Shown in pieces: positions 1-7,863 of a stretch of 64,000 nucleotides of DNA. The first letter of the stretch is position 1. Every line of letters starts with the position of its first letter. This DNA comes from UBA2336 sp049306095 (GTDB taxonomy: Bacteria; Bacteroidota; Bacteroidia; Cytophagales; Cyclobacteriaceae): contig JBAQPU010000049.1 of assembly GCA_049306095.1 (NCBI GenBank), positions 38,095 through 102,094 of the forward strand. Direction: 5' to 3'. Below the pieces are notes generated by a model, which was not told the DNA's origin, did not search any database, and saw only the letters and a list, made by a program, of their open reading frames with translations. A program made the translations under genes and the position numbers.

Positions 1-1314
1 AAGAATGGATGCCGTAATTTTTCCGGTGCCATTGCAGGTTGGGCAGGTTTCTTTCGTTACAATATTTACCTGTGGACGCACGCGCTCACGGGTAATCTGC
101 ATCAAGCCGAATTTCGAAAGTGGCAACACCGTTGACTTGGCTTTGTCAGCAGCCATTTCATCTTTCATGATTTTGTAAATCAGTTTCTTGTTGTCCTGAT
201 TTCTCATGTCGATGAAGTCGACCACAATAATACCGCCCATATCGCGCAGGCGAAGCTGGCGGGCTATTTCTTTTGCTGCCTCCATATTTACCGACAGTGC
301 GGTTGTTTCCTGATTTTCTTCACGGTTTGATTTGTTGCCGCTGTTCACATCAATGACGTGAAGCGCTTCCGTGTGTTCAATAATCAGATAACCGCCTGCC
401 TTCAAACTAACCGTTTGCCCGAAAGCCGATTTAATTTGTTTCTCTACACCGTAGTGTTCAAAAATTTTAGCGCGGCCATTGTAAAATTTAACGATCTTCT
501 CCTGCTCGGGCGATATGTTGCGGATGTACGCCCGCGCTTCATCATAAATTTTCTTGTCATCGATGTGAATGTTATCAAACGATTCATTCAGCAAATCGCG
601 AAGCAGGGAGGATGTTTTATTCAGCTCACCAATGAGTTTTTCGTTGGGCTGCGCTTCGGGCAGGCGGGCAATGCCCTCTTCCCATGTTTTTACCAGGTTG
701 CGTAAATCTTTGTCGAGGTCAGCCACTTCGGCACCTTCTGCTACGGTGCGAACTATCACCCCGAAATTTTCGGGTTTGATCGACTGAATCAGGCGCAACA
801 GTCTTTTGCGCTCATCGTTGCTTGTAATTTTTTTCGAAACGTTAACCGCCTTCGAAAATGGCACCAGCACCAGGTATCTCCCGGCCAGTGATAACTCGCA
901 GGACAATCGTGGCCCTTTTGTCGAGATGGGCTCCTTTACAATTTGAACCGGCAGAACTTGACCTTTTGTAAGCTGCTGGCCTATTTTGCCATGCTTGTCA
1001 ATATCCGATTCAAGGGTAAATTTTTCCAGTTTCCCGTAAATCTTCTTGCTGCGTGTCAGTTTCGTAAACTTATTTAACGAACTGAATTGCGGCCCCAGGT
1101 CTAAGTAATGAAGGAAAGCGTCTTTATCGTAGCCGACATCAACAAATGCGGCATTCAGACCCTGAACTACCTTTTTAACGGTGCCCAGGTAAATATCTCC
1201 TACGGTAAATTTGCTTCCTTCTTCTTCCTGATGAAATTCTACGAGCTGTTTGTCTCGAAGCAGGGCTATACGACATCCGTCCTGAGTGTTACTAATTATT
1301 AGTTCGTTGCTCAA
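1..1314 (-). CDS. rng: Ribonuclease G/E family protein (5' part, 3' end outside window)
   Basis: RNase E/G endoribonuclease, which acts in rRNA maturation and mRNA decay. Reading the minus strand from a TTG at 1314 gives SNELIISNTQDGCRIALL, then an S1-type segment (GDIYLGTVKKVVQGLNAAFVD, residues about 30-50). The frame stays open to base 1. No ATG lies in frame near this point, and family members in Bacteroidota start with SNEL, so TTG is the best start. The gene is last in the minus-strand run HU, TPR protein, 29-codon gene, rng. The C-terminus is cut by the window edge. The family call is firm from the N-terminal pattern; G versus E is not decided. Confidence 0.88.
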   Translation of the reverse strand, partial: MSNELIISNTQDGCRIALLRDKQLVEFHQEEEGSKFTVGDIYLGTVKKVVQGLNAAFVDVGYDKDAFLHYLDLGPQFSSLNKFTKLTRSKKIYGKLEKFTLESDIDKHGKIGQQLTKGQVLPVQIVKEPISTKGPRLSCELSLAGRYLVLVPFSKAVNVSKKITSNDERKRLLRLIQSIKPENFGVIVRTVAEGAEVADLDKDLRNLVKTWEEGIARLPEAQPNEKLIGELNKTSSLLRDLLNESFDNIHIDDKKIYDEARAYIRNISPEQEKIVKFYNGRAKIFEHYGVEKQIKSAFGQTVSLKAGGYLIIEHTEALHVIDVNSGNKSNREENQETTALSVNMEAAKEIARQLRLRDMGGIIVVDFIDMRNQDNKKLIYKIMKDEMAADKAKSTVLPLSKFGLMQITRERVRPQVNIVTKETCPTCNGTGKITASIL

Positions 1315-1383
1315 AACGATAAATGTTAAAATGTAAAAAATGATGTGTATAGCTCGAACAGAGCTAATCCGCTAACGAACGGA

Positions 1384-1473
1384 TTATTTCTTCTTATGTC
1401 TGTTCTTTCTCAAACGCTTCTTGCGTTTGTGGGTAGCCATTTTGTGTTTCTTTCTTTTTTTTCCGCTTGGCAT
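1384..1473 (-). CDS. 29-aa basic AURKAIP1/COX24-type (mS38/bS22-like) small ribosomal protein
   Basis: A 29-residue protein starting MPSGKKRKKHK and ending KRKKRLRKNRHKKK, 90 nt with its TAA stop. Nineteen of the 29 residues are Lys or Arg. Short proteins of this pattern are conserved in Bacteroidota and are annotated with the AURKAIP1/COX24 domain. The mitochondrial relative mS38 sits on the small ribosomal subunit, so an rRNA-binding role is likely (inference). It lies 44 bp after the TPR gene and about 70 bp before rng in the same direction. An internal ATG at codon 12 would give an 18-residue form, but the longer one matches family members I recall. Confidence 0.8.
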   Translation of the reverse strand: MPSGKKRKKHKMATHKRKKRLRKNRHKKK

Positions 1474-1517
1474 AATTTTTTTGGTTTTCCCCGAACAACT
1501 TCGGGGGTGTTAAACAA

Positions 1518-2324
1518 TTATTTTAAATCCTTCAGATACGAATCCACCGTAGCCTGCACGGCCGGATCTTTATCCATTTCTTTTACTTTTTCAAATTGCT
1601 GTTTGGCCTTCTTCTTATCACCGGTATTCATATACGCGATGCCTAACAACAACTGCCCCTGGATATGCCCGGGGTTTATTTCTACCAGTTCGGTTAACCG
1701 TTCAATTGCCTTATCATACTGCCCTGATTGTATGGAAAGCATCCCCAGATTGAACATTGCCGACTGATTTTTGGGGTCTTCTTTCAGCACCTCACGCAGC
1801 ATCATGATTCCCTGCATGGGGTTGGGTGATGAGAGGTACGTCATCGCCATTTTAGATTTTACCTCCAGGTTTCGGGGGTTCTTCTCCATTACTTTGGAAA
1901 AGTATTCCCTTGTCTTTTCGGCTAATTGACCCTGCCTGGCCTCATCCATTTCGAAGGTGAAAGCCTGGTAATAATTTTCACCGGCTTTAACCCAGCTTTT
2001 TTCATTGTTAAAGAACAGCGCGGCTTGTTCGGCATACCACCCGGCACTATCAAACTTGCCGGCTTTTGCGTACAGTCCCGCCAAAGAATCGGCAAAGATA
2101 GCCTTTTTTTCATTTCCGGAACTCTCACCGTACAGTACTCTGAGTTGGGAAATTTGACCAACCAGTTCAGCCGGTGCCGAAGCGTGGGGGTCAGCTTTCG
2201 CTACCGAGTCGGGTGGCCCTGAACCTAGCTGATTATCATTTTCAACAACCACTTTAGGCAACAACAATAGCCCTATAATAACCAGGGCACTGGCAACAAT
2301 CAGAATAATGCGGGTCCGTAACAT
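1518..2324 (-). CDS. Membrane-anchored tetratricopeptide-repeat protein
   Basis: 268 residues. Residues about 4-23 form one hydrophobic N-terminal segment (LIVASALVIIGLLLLPKVVV) that can act as a signal anchor. The rest is predicted periplasmic and rich in TPR-type helices. At least three repeats show the consensus spacing (for example NPRNLEVKSKMAMTYL, DPKNQSAMFNLGMLSI and NPGHIQGQLLLGIAYM). The role is probably protein-protein interaction in the cell envelope; no enzyme motif is visible. It lies 27 bp downstream of HU and upstream of the small ribosomal gene and rng, so it probably shares their transcript. The specific partner is unknown. Confidence 0.8.
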   Translation of the reverse strand: MLRTRIILIVASALVIIGLLLLPKVVVENDNQLGSGPPDSVAKADPHASAPAELVGQISQLRVLYGESSGNEKKAIFADSLAGLYAKAGKFDSAGWYAEQAALFFNNEKSWVKAGENYYQAFTFEMDEARQGQLAEKTREYFSKVMEKNPRNLEVKSKMAMTYLSSPNPMQGIMMLREVLKEDPKNQSAMFNLGMLSIQSGQYDKAIERLTELVEINPGHIQGQLLLGIAYMNTGDKKKAKQQFEKVKEMDKDPAVQATVDSYLKDLK

Positions 2325-2351
2325 TTTAGAGGGGTGACGTTAACGCCAGAA

Positions 2352-2660
2352 TCAGGCTTTCTCAGCCAACTGCTTCACCTTGTCGCTGCTTTTAATCTTG
2401 TTCACGAAAATTTTTGCGGGTTTAAAGCTGGGCACAAAGTGTTCGTCAATTACAAGGGCGGTATTACGGGAAATATTGCGGGCTATTTTCTTCTTTCTTT
2501 TCTTGTTAATAAAACTGCCGAAGCCGCGGATGTAAATATTTTCTCCTCCGGCCATGTTTTGCTTGATTACGCTAAAGAAAGCTTCAACGGAAGCGGTTAC
2601 ATCGGCCTTGTCAACACCTGTCTTTTCGGCAATTTCATTGATTACATCTGCTTTGGTCAC
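2352..2660 (-). CDS. HU/IHF family DNA-binding protein
   Basis: 102-residue histone-like protein. The N-terminus (MTKADVINEIAEKTGV) and the arm region GFGSFINKKRKKKIARNI (residues about 47-64) match the HU/IHF fold, which bends DNA as a dimer. The usual arm proline is not evident; the segment reads RNISRNTALVIDEHFVPSFKPAK, so the arm is of the divergent Bacteroidota type. A TAAATTTG promoter element lies about 40 bp upstream. The gene is divergent from mutY, with a 99-bp shared intergenic gap. It could be HU or an IHF-like paralogue; the sequence alone does not separate them. Confidence 0.93.
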   Translation of the reverse strand: MTKADVINEIAEKTGVDKADVTASVEAFFSVIKQNMAGGENIYIRGFGSFINKKRKKKIARNISRNTALVIDEHFVPSFKPAKIFVNKIKSSDKVKQLAEKA

Positions 2661-2697
2661 AATCGTATAATTTAGGTTTCTTATTTCAGAGGGAGGG

Positions 2698-2705
2698 CAA
2701 ATTTA
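2698..2705 (-). promoter_or_regulatory. Bacteroidota -7 element (TAAATTTG) for HU
   Basis: On the minus strand this octamer reads TAAATTTG, an exact match to TAnnTTTG. It sits 37 bp before the HU start codon, leaving a leader of about 30 nt. No good TTTG -33 element is seen at the standard distance. Confidence 0.55.
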
Positions 2706-2759
2706 ATTTCTGCATCCACAATTAAAAATGAATATTGAAAAAATCTGATAATCAAGGGG

Positions 2760-3818
2760 ATGGATAACCGATATTTCTCTTTAAAGCTCGCTGAATGGTA
2801 CAAAATACACAAGCGAAATTTGCCCTGGAGGGATACAAAAGACCCTTACCGCATCTGGCTTTCTGAAATAATTCTTCAACAAACACGGGTAAATCAGGGA
2901 TTACCCTACTACCAAAAATTTATTGAGGCCTTTCCGTCAGTCTTTGATCTGGCAAAAGCACCAGAACAAAAAGTGCTTCGGCTTTGGCAGGGGTTAGGAT
3001 ATTATACCCGGGCACGTAACCTGCACCGGTGTGCAAAGCAAATTATTGACACGTATGGTGGGGTTTTCCCAAAAACCTTTGAGGAGCTAAAGACCCTTCC
3101 GGGTATTGGAGAGTATACAGCCGCTGCTATTGCATCCATCGCTTTTGGAAAACGGGTTGCGGTTGTCGATGGTAATGTTTCCAGGGTGATTTCGAGAACA
3201 AAGGGTATAGAAATTCCCATTAACAATCCTGCCGGAAAGAAGTTTTTTGTCGAACTGGCAAATAAACTCATTCCTGCCCGCGAGCCTGATATTCACAACC
3301 AGGCGATGATGGAATTCGGGGCATTGCATTGTACACCCCGGCAACCAAAATGTGATGATTGCATTTTTGCCAACACCTGTGTTGCCAACAAAAATTCGCT
3401 TCAGGCTGTGTTGCCGGTAAAAAATCGAATGAAGAAAATCCGCAAACGCTACTTCTATTATTTTGTTCTGCAGAAAGGACGCTCATTGCTGATGAAAAAG
3501 CGTCATGGTAAAGATATCTGGCACGGCCTGTATGACTTTTACATGGTGGAGAAGAATCGCCCAATGTCCGTTGAGAAAATCCTTGCTGATGACAGTTTGT
3601 TAAAAAAACTCAAGACAAAAAAAGCATTGAACATCAGCGGCTCTTACAAACACGTTTTAAGTCATCAAATAATATTTTCGCGGTTTATGCAAGTTTCAAT
3701 AGGAACGACACCAGTTGTCAATGGAGCGGGCTTACACTTGTATTCTCTTAAAAAGGTAGGGCAATTGCCTAAACCTGTTTTGATCAGCCGTTTTCTGTCA
3801 GATGCACAGCTTTTATAG
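2760..3818 (+). CDS. mutY: A/G-specific adenine DNA glycosylase MutY
   Basis: 352-residue base-excision repair enzyme that removes adenine mispaired with 8-oxoguanine. It has an HhH-GPD fold with catalytic Glu36 (SEIILQQTRV), the helix-hairpin-helix LPGIGEYTA (residues 113-121) and catalytic Asp137 (AVVDGN). The iron-sulfur ligands Cys191, Cys198, Cys201 and Cys207 have C-x6-C-x2-C-x5-C spacing. A C-terminal NUDIX-like 8-oxoG recognition domain follows from about residue 225. Length and motif order are normal for MutY. ATG at 2760 is the only start giving the usual N-terminus. It is followed by ssb and gldD in the same direction. Confidence 0.97.
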   Translation: MDNRYFSLKLAEWYKIHKRNLPWRDTKDPYRIWLSEIILQQTRVNQGLPYYQKFIEAFPSVFDLAKAPEQKVLRLWQGLGYYTRARNLHRCAKQIIDTYGGVFPKTFEELKTLPGIGEYTAAAIASIAFGKRVAVVDGNVSRVISRTKGIEIPINNPAGKKFFVELANKLIPAREPDIHNQAMMEFGALHCTPRQPKCDDCIFANTCVANKNSLQAVLPVKNRMKKIRKRYFYYFVLQKGRSLLMKKRHGKDIWHGLYDFYMVEKNRPMSVEKILADDSLLKKLKTKKALNISGSYKHVLSHQIIFSRFMQVSIGTTPVVNGAGLHLYSLKKVGQLPKPVLISRFLSDAQLL

Positions 3819-3833
3819 TTCCGGCAGTAATGG

Positions 3834-3841
3834 TAATTTTG
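3834..3841 (+). promoter_or_regulatory. -7 element (TAATTTTG) for ssb
   Basis: Exact TAnnTTTG match, 22 bp before the ssb ATG. It suggests ssb-gldD has its own promoter besides read-through from mutY. Confidence 0.5.
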
Positions 3842-3863
3842 TTAACCTTCAAAAAAATGAACT

Positions 3864-4295
3864 ATGTCCGGAGTAAATAAAGTCATTTTGGTTGGCAGGC
3901 TTGGAAAAGACCCTGAGGTACGGAATTTAGAAAATGGTATTGCTGTGGCAAATTTTACCATGGCTACCTCTGAAACTTACCGCGACAAAACAACCGGTGA
4001 AAAAAAAGAAATCACCGATTGGCACAATATTGTGCTTTGGAGAGGGCTAGCTGACGTTGCTCAAAAATATTTGCATAAGGGCGATATGATTTATGTGGAG
4101 GGCAAATTAAGAACACGCTCGTGGGAAAAAGACGGTGTTACCCGCTACATTACTGAAGTGATTGGTGATAACATGACCATGCTGTCGACACGCGGAGGTG
4201 GCGGAGGAGGTTCGTCTTCAAATGAGGGATATTCCGGTTCTTCGAAAGGAGACGCAACAGCTGATGCCAGCGGCACTGATGACCTTCCCTTTTAA
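3864..4295 (+). CDS. ssb: Single-stranded DNA-binding protein
   Basis: 143-residue SSB. The OB-fold N-terminus MSGVNKVILVGRLGKDPEVR is typical, followed by WHNIVLWRGLADVAQKYL and DMIYVEGKLRTRSWEKDG. A glycine- and serine-rich linker (residues about 112-130) leads to the acidic tip DDLPF, the peptide that recruits replication and repair partners. It forms tetramers on single-stranded DNA in replication, recombination and repair. It lies between mutY and gldD, the usual Bacteroidota order, with only 10 bp to gldD. Confidence 0.97.
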   Translation: MSGVNKVILVGRLGKDPEVRNLENGIAVANFTMATSETYRDKTTGEKKEITDWHNIVLWRGLADVAQKYLHKGDMIYVEGKLRTRSWEKDGVTRYITEVIGDNMTMLSTRGGGGGGSSSNEGYSGSSKGDATADASGTDDLPF

Positions 4296-4305
4296 TTGAC
4301 AATTT

Positions 4306-4896
4306 ATGCGCAATGTTAGGAGGGGGTTTTTGGCGGCAGGGTTTTGTTCGCTGGTTTTCTTTGGCTGCACGAAAGAATACCTTCCAAAGCCGTTAGGGTA
4401 TAATCGCCTTATTTTACCCAAGCCCGCATATCACTCGTTGCCCGATACCTTGCCCTACACCTTTGAATACTCTGTCCATGCCCGCTTGCTGGCCGACACG
4501 TCATGGATAAGCGAGCGGTTTTGGATTGAAGTTTACTATCCCAACATCAAGGCGAATGTTCACATTACTTATAAGAAAATTGAAAACAACGAGCAGCTAT
4601 TAAAGGAGTTCATGAATGATGCGTATGTGCTAACGGCCAAGCACCAGATAAAGGCGTATGCCATTGATGAGGTGATTATAAAAACGCCCTCTGGAAAAAC
4701 GGCTGTTGTTGCTGAACTGGATGGAGAAGTTCCCAGTCAAATGCAATTTACCATAACCGACTCGACTCAGAATTTTTTAAGGGGGGCGCTCTATTTTAAT
4801 ACAAAAGTCAATAATGATTCGCTGCAACCGGCCATCGAGTATGTGAAAAATGACATCATGCACTTGATCAACTCATTCGATTGGAAAAAACGATAG
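4306..4896 (+). CDS. gldD: Gliding motility lipoprotein GldD
   Basis: 196-residue lipoprotein. The signal peptide ends in a lipobox, FFGCTK, with Cys21 as the lipidated residue. The following EYLPKPLGYNRLILPKPAY and the body pattern match GldD, which is needed for gliding and type IX secretion in Flavobacterium johnsoniae. Its biochemical role is not known. It follows ssb by 10 bp. In F. johnsoniae gldE precedes gldD; here no gldE lies between ssb and gldD. A palindromic repeat follows the stop codon directly. Confidence 0.9.
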   Translation: MRNVRRGFLAAGFCSLVFFGCTKEYLPKPLGYNRLILPKPAYHSLPDTLPYTFEYSVHARLLADTSWISERFWIEVYYPNIKANVHITYKKIENNEQLLKEFMNDAYVLTAKHQIKAYAIDEVIIKTPSGKTAVVAELDGEVPSQMQFTITDSTQNFLRGALYFNTKVNNDSLQPAIEYVKNDIMHLINSFDWKKR

Positions 4897-4980
4897 TCTT
4901 TAAGTCCTGAGTTTTGAGTCCTTAGATTCAGGTATATAGTTTAAAATTAAGGACTAAAAACTCAAGACTAAATACTTAAG
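4897..4980. repeat. Intergenic imperfect palindrome A (TTAAGTC/TTGAGT vocabulary)
   Basis: The gap between gldD and the aminotransferase gene is almost wholly a hairpin. The left arm (4897-4926) contains TCCTGAGTTTTGAGTCCTTAG. The right arm (4948-4980) contains AAGGACTAAAAACTCAAGA, followed by a further CTAAATACTTAAG. The loop is about 20 nt. The words resemble the repeat flanking the four-helix-bundle gene at 21671. The arms are built from repeats of about 7 nt and differ by a 7-nt insertion in the right arm. No T-run follows, so it is not a simple terminator. Confidence 0.75.
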
Positions 4981-4984
4981 GAAA

Positions 4985-6139
4985 ATGCTTACTTCAAAAC
5001 GGGCGCAATTCACCTTGCCACGATCGGTTACGTATTTAAATTGTGCCTACATGGCTCCTTTAATGAAGACCGTGGAGAAAGCAGGGATAAAAGGATTGAG
5101 AAGTAAACGAAATCCTGTTGGTATAAAACCCAACGATTTTTATACCGACACAGAAACCCTTCGGCTAGAATACGCCAAGCTGATCAATACAAAAGAAGCT
5201 AACCGCATCGTAACCATTCCTTCTGTTTCGTACGGATTGGCCACGGTTGCCCGAAATCTTCATATCAAGAAAGAACAACACATCATTGTTGCCGGTGAAC
5301 AATTCCCCAGTAATTATTATCCGTGGCAATCGCTGTGCGAAGAAACAGGCGCTTCGGTTAAAATTATAAGTGCCCCCGAAAACTTTGTTGACCGCGGAAA
5401 ACGTTGGAATGAAAGGATCCTGGAGGCTATTGATTCTAATACGAGAGCTGTGGCCATCGCCCATTTTCATTGGGCAGATGGAACACGGTTCGACCTACAG
5501 GCCATCCGCCAACGAACAAAGGAAGTAGGTGCCCTGTTGATCGTTGACGGAACCCAATCGGTAGGTGCTGTGCCCTTCGATATTCAAAAAATCCAGCCCG
5601 ATGCATTGGTGTGTGCCGGTTATAAATGGCTGTTGGGCCCGTATTCCATCGGCCTTGCCTACTATGGTGACTACTTCAATAATGGAAAACCCATAGAAGA
5701 AAGCTGGATCAACCGGAAAGACAGCGAAGATTTTGCCGGTCTTGTTGCCTATCAACGTCACTATCAACTCGGCATGTTGCGATACGAAGTTGGCGAGCAC
5801 AGTAATTTCATTCTTGTCCCCATGATGATTAAAGCAATTGAACAACTCAATAAATGGGGAGTTAATCGTATTCAGGAGTATTGTCAATCGATCACAACCG
5901 AGAGCATCAGTAGATTGAGAGAGCGCGGATTCATTGTTGAAGACGAAGGCTTTAGGGGTTCGCACTTGTTCGGCATTCGGTTGCCTGCTGGTGTTGACCT
6001 GAAAGCGGTGAAGACTACACTATTAAAGCACAAAGTGTACGTTTCGTATCGTGGCAATGTCATCCGGGTTGCGCCCAACGTGTACAATACTGAAAATGAT
6101 CTTCAGAAATTAGTGAGAGTCATGTCTTCCGTGTTGTGA
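4985..6139 (+). CDS. Class V PLP-dependent aminotransferase / cysteine-desulfurase-like protein
   Basis: 384-residue fold-type I PLP enzyme. The PLP lysine is at about residue 214 in AGYKWLLGPYS, after the cofactor-binding segment LLIVDGTQSVGAVPFD (aspartate pairing with the pyridine nitrogen). The C-terminal domain ends with SYRGNVIRVAPNVYN. The family includes isopenicillin-N-epimerase-like enzymes and cysteine desulfurases; the substrate cannot be set from sequence. No Fe-S assembly genes are near, which argues against an IscS role. It starts 4 bp after repeat A. Confidence 0.85.
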   Translation: MLTSKRAQFTLPRSVTYLNCAYMAPLMKTVEKAGIKGLRSKRNPVGIKPNDFYTDTETLRLEYAKLINTKEANRIVTIPSVSYGLATVARNLHIKKEQHIIVAGEQFPSNYYPWQSLCEETGASVKIISAPENFVDRGKRWNERILEAIDSNTRAVAIAHFHWADGTRFDLQAIRQRTKEVGALLIVDGTQSVGAVPFDIQKIQPDALVCAGYKWLLGPYSIGLAYYGDYFNNGKPIEESWINRKDSEDFAGLVAYQRHYQLGMLRYEVGEHSNFILVPMMIKAIEQLNKWGVNRIQEYCQSITTESISRLRERGFIVEDEGFRGSHLFGIRLPAGVDLKAVKTTLLKHKVYVSYRGNVIRVAPNVYNTENDLQKLVRVMSSVL

Positions 6140-6205
6140 GTTAGCAGGCTGCTTTTAAAAGTGTGCTTATGAAATTCTTTTTAGTTTGATGAAAAATCAA
6201 GTGTT

Positions 6206-6850
6206 ATGAGGTTCCTGTGCTTATTCATCCTTGTGTTAACATCCTTTACAGGATTGGCACAATCTTCTTTCACTTTCGTTTTTTTGAATACGAAAAAGGA
6301 CAAGCCGGAATTACCAACAGAAGAGGTGAAAAAAATTATGGAGGGCCACCTTGCAAACATCAATCGTTTAGCAAAAGAAGGTAAGCTTCTGGTTGCCGGG
6401 CCGTTTGACGGTGGAGGTGGAATTTTCATCTTGAACACCACCTCGGTAGATACCGCAGCTAACTGGTTGGGCACCGATCCGGGTATTCAGGCTAACCGGT
6501 GGAATATCGAAATCCTTCCCTATCAACCGCGAATTGGTGGGGTATGTGTTGTTGGTGAGAATTATGAAATGACTACCTATACGTTTGTTCGTTTTACTGC
6601 ACAGGTTACCAAATCAACCATCGGAACGTATCCTGAAATTCTCAGGCGGCATGAAGCGTATCTCCACGAGAACTTTTTCGGGTCGGTGGTGATTACTGAA
6701 GGGGTTTTTGGAAACGATGGCGGTATTCTTGTATTGAAAGGTGAGGTATCAAAAGAAATTTTTGAGGCAGATCCGGGTGTTCAGGAAGCGCTCCTTCAGG
6801 TTGACATTAAAAAATTATGGATTGCGAAAGGCTCGTTTTGCGAAAAATAA
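6206..6850 (+). CDS. Secreted protein with two YCII-like domains
   Basis: 214 residues with an N-terminal signal peptide (MRFLCLFILVLTSFTGLAQS). Two copies of a YCII-related ferredoxin-like fold follow. The first is at residues about 20-110 (HLANINRLAKEGKLLVAGPF, then DPGIQANRWNIEILPY). The second is at about 125-210 (RRHEAYLHENFF, then DPGVQEALLQVDIKKLW). YCII domains carry a conserved His/Asp pair of uncertain function; some are chlorinated-catechol-pathway relatives. A secreted double-domain form suggests a binding role (inference). It converges with the next gene, with 4 bp between stops. Confidence 0.75.
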   Translation: MRFLCLFILVLTSFTGLAQSSFTFVFLNTKKDKPELPTEEVKKIMEGHLANINRLAKEGKLLVAGPFDGGGGIFILNTTSVDTAANWLGTDPGIQANRWNIEILPYQPRIGGVCVVGENYEMTTYTFVRFTAQVTKSTIGTYPEILRRHEAYLHENFFGSVVITEGVFGNDGGILVLKGEVSKEIFEADPGVQEALLQVDIKKLWIAKGSFCEK

Positions 6851-6854
6851 TTCT

Positions 6855-7430
6855 TTACCTCCTGGTAAGTTTAAAGTCCTTCAATACATCCCATTTTTTC
6901 CCGTCATGCTTTAGTAAGCAAATAGTTTGAATGCTCCACCCGCCTTCAAATTTTTTCTCTTTAAACTCTTCCCATGCCTTTACAAATTCATGCTTTTTTA
7001 AGTCGCGAAAGGCAAGTGTAATATGTGGGTGATAGGCATGCTCTTTATAATTCGCATTAAAGAGGTTAAATTCCTTCTTGCAATACCGATGTAGCTCTTT
7101 CTGAAGTTTTTGCAACGCCTCTGTCTTCACCACATCAATGTAAATTACGCGCGGTTCAAAGCCCCTGAAATTCACCAATTGTAAATCAAAGGGCGAATAT
7201 TGTTCGGTAAATTTTTCGAGACCATCGATCAACCTGCGTTCCTTTTCGGTCTTCCATGCAAAAGGCATGTGCAAAGTAATGTGCGGAGGAGAGTTGAGTG
7301 AGGCTTTGCTGTTATACTTCTCTTTGAAGTAATTTTTTAATTCCAGTACCTCTTCAAAAACAGGCGAAGGAGGAATGATGGCGATGAAATAAAGTGCTTT
7401 GCTCAAACTCCGAATACGTTCTAAAACCAA
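6855..7430 (-). CDS. 2'-5' RNA ligase / 2H phosphoesterase family protein
   Basis: 191 residues. Two H-x-T motifs mark the 2H phosphoesterase fold: PHITLHMPF (residues about 45-53) and PHITLAFRD (about 134-142). Relatives include LigT/ThpR, which act on 2',3'-cyclic phosphates or 2'-5' bonds of RNA. The substrate is unknown. An upstream start cannot be excluded because no leader signal is clear. It stands alone on the minus strand between the YCII gene and the small plus-strand gene at 7585. Confidence 0.85.
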   Translation of the reverse strand: MVLERIRSLSKALYFIAIIPPSPVFEEVLELKNYFKEKYNSKASLNSPPHITLHMPFAWKTEKERRLIDGLEKFTEQYSPFDLQLVNFRGFEPRVIYIDVVKTEALQKLQKELHRYCKKEFNLFNANYKEHAYHPHITLAFRDLKKHEFVKAWEEFKEKKFEGGWSIQTICLLKHDGKKWDVLKDFKLTRR

Positions 7431-7584
7431 AATTAATCAATGGCTTTGCCCCAAATACTCCAACTATAAGAAACCAAAAGCCTCAGGCAAGATGAACTCT
7501 TACAAGGAATACCGGATTAATTTTTGCATCTTGCGCCCCGAACAAAAAACCGTGTTTTTCGGTTACTAAAATAAACAAAAGACC

Positions 7585-7806
7585 ATGGGAAGACCTCCAA
7601 CCTTACCACTTAAGAAAAAAGACGGCTGGTACCTCGAAATCCGCAATAAAGGCGCAAAAACAGGTACTGTGCTTATCCGGGACACCGAAGAAGCCATGCA
7701 TTTAGCCGCCCGTATGTATCAAAACACAAAAGATGTTATTCTGCTGGGCGAACACCGCAATGGTAAGCGCGTAGAAGATACTGCGAAAAAGAAGAAAAAA
7801 GCTTAA
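7585..7806 (+). CDS. Conserved small basic protein, 73 aa, unknown function
   Basis: Starts MGRPPTLPLKKKDGWYLEIR and ends in a lysine run (KKKKKA). The middle, RDTEEAMHLAARMYQNTKDV, looks like an amphipathic helix. I recall similar short proteins in other Bacteroidota but no described function. Codon use matches the neighbours, an adequate 155-bp upstream gap holds a near-match -7 element (TAATTTTTG, about 7527), and a good terminator follows. These support a real monocistronic gene. Confidence 0.7.
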   Translation: MGRPPTLPLKKKDGWYLEIRNKGAKTGTVLIRDTEEAMHLAARMYQNTKDVILLGEHRNGKRVEDTAKKKKKA

Positions 7807-7832
7807 TACCTTCATCCTTCAAAAAAACTCTT

Positions 7833-7863
7833 GTCAGGTGGGAACTCCCATCCTGACTTTTTT
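7833..7863. terminator. Rho-independent terminator between convergent genes
   Basis: Hairpin GTCAGG-TGGG / CCCATCCTGAC with one bulged base and a short loop, followed by six T at 7858-7863. It ends the small plus-strand gene and overlaps the ispH stop codon, so it may serve both directions. Confidence 0.75.

Noticed and set aside
1345..1767. 140-codon plus-strand frame
   Set aside because: It is antisense to the 29-codon gene and the TPR gene, with no family features.
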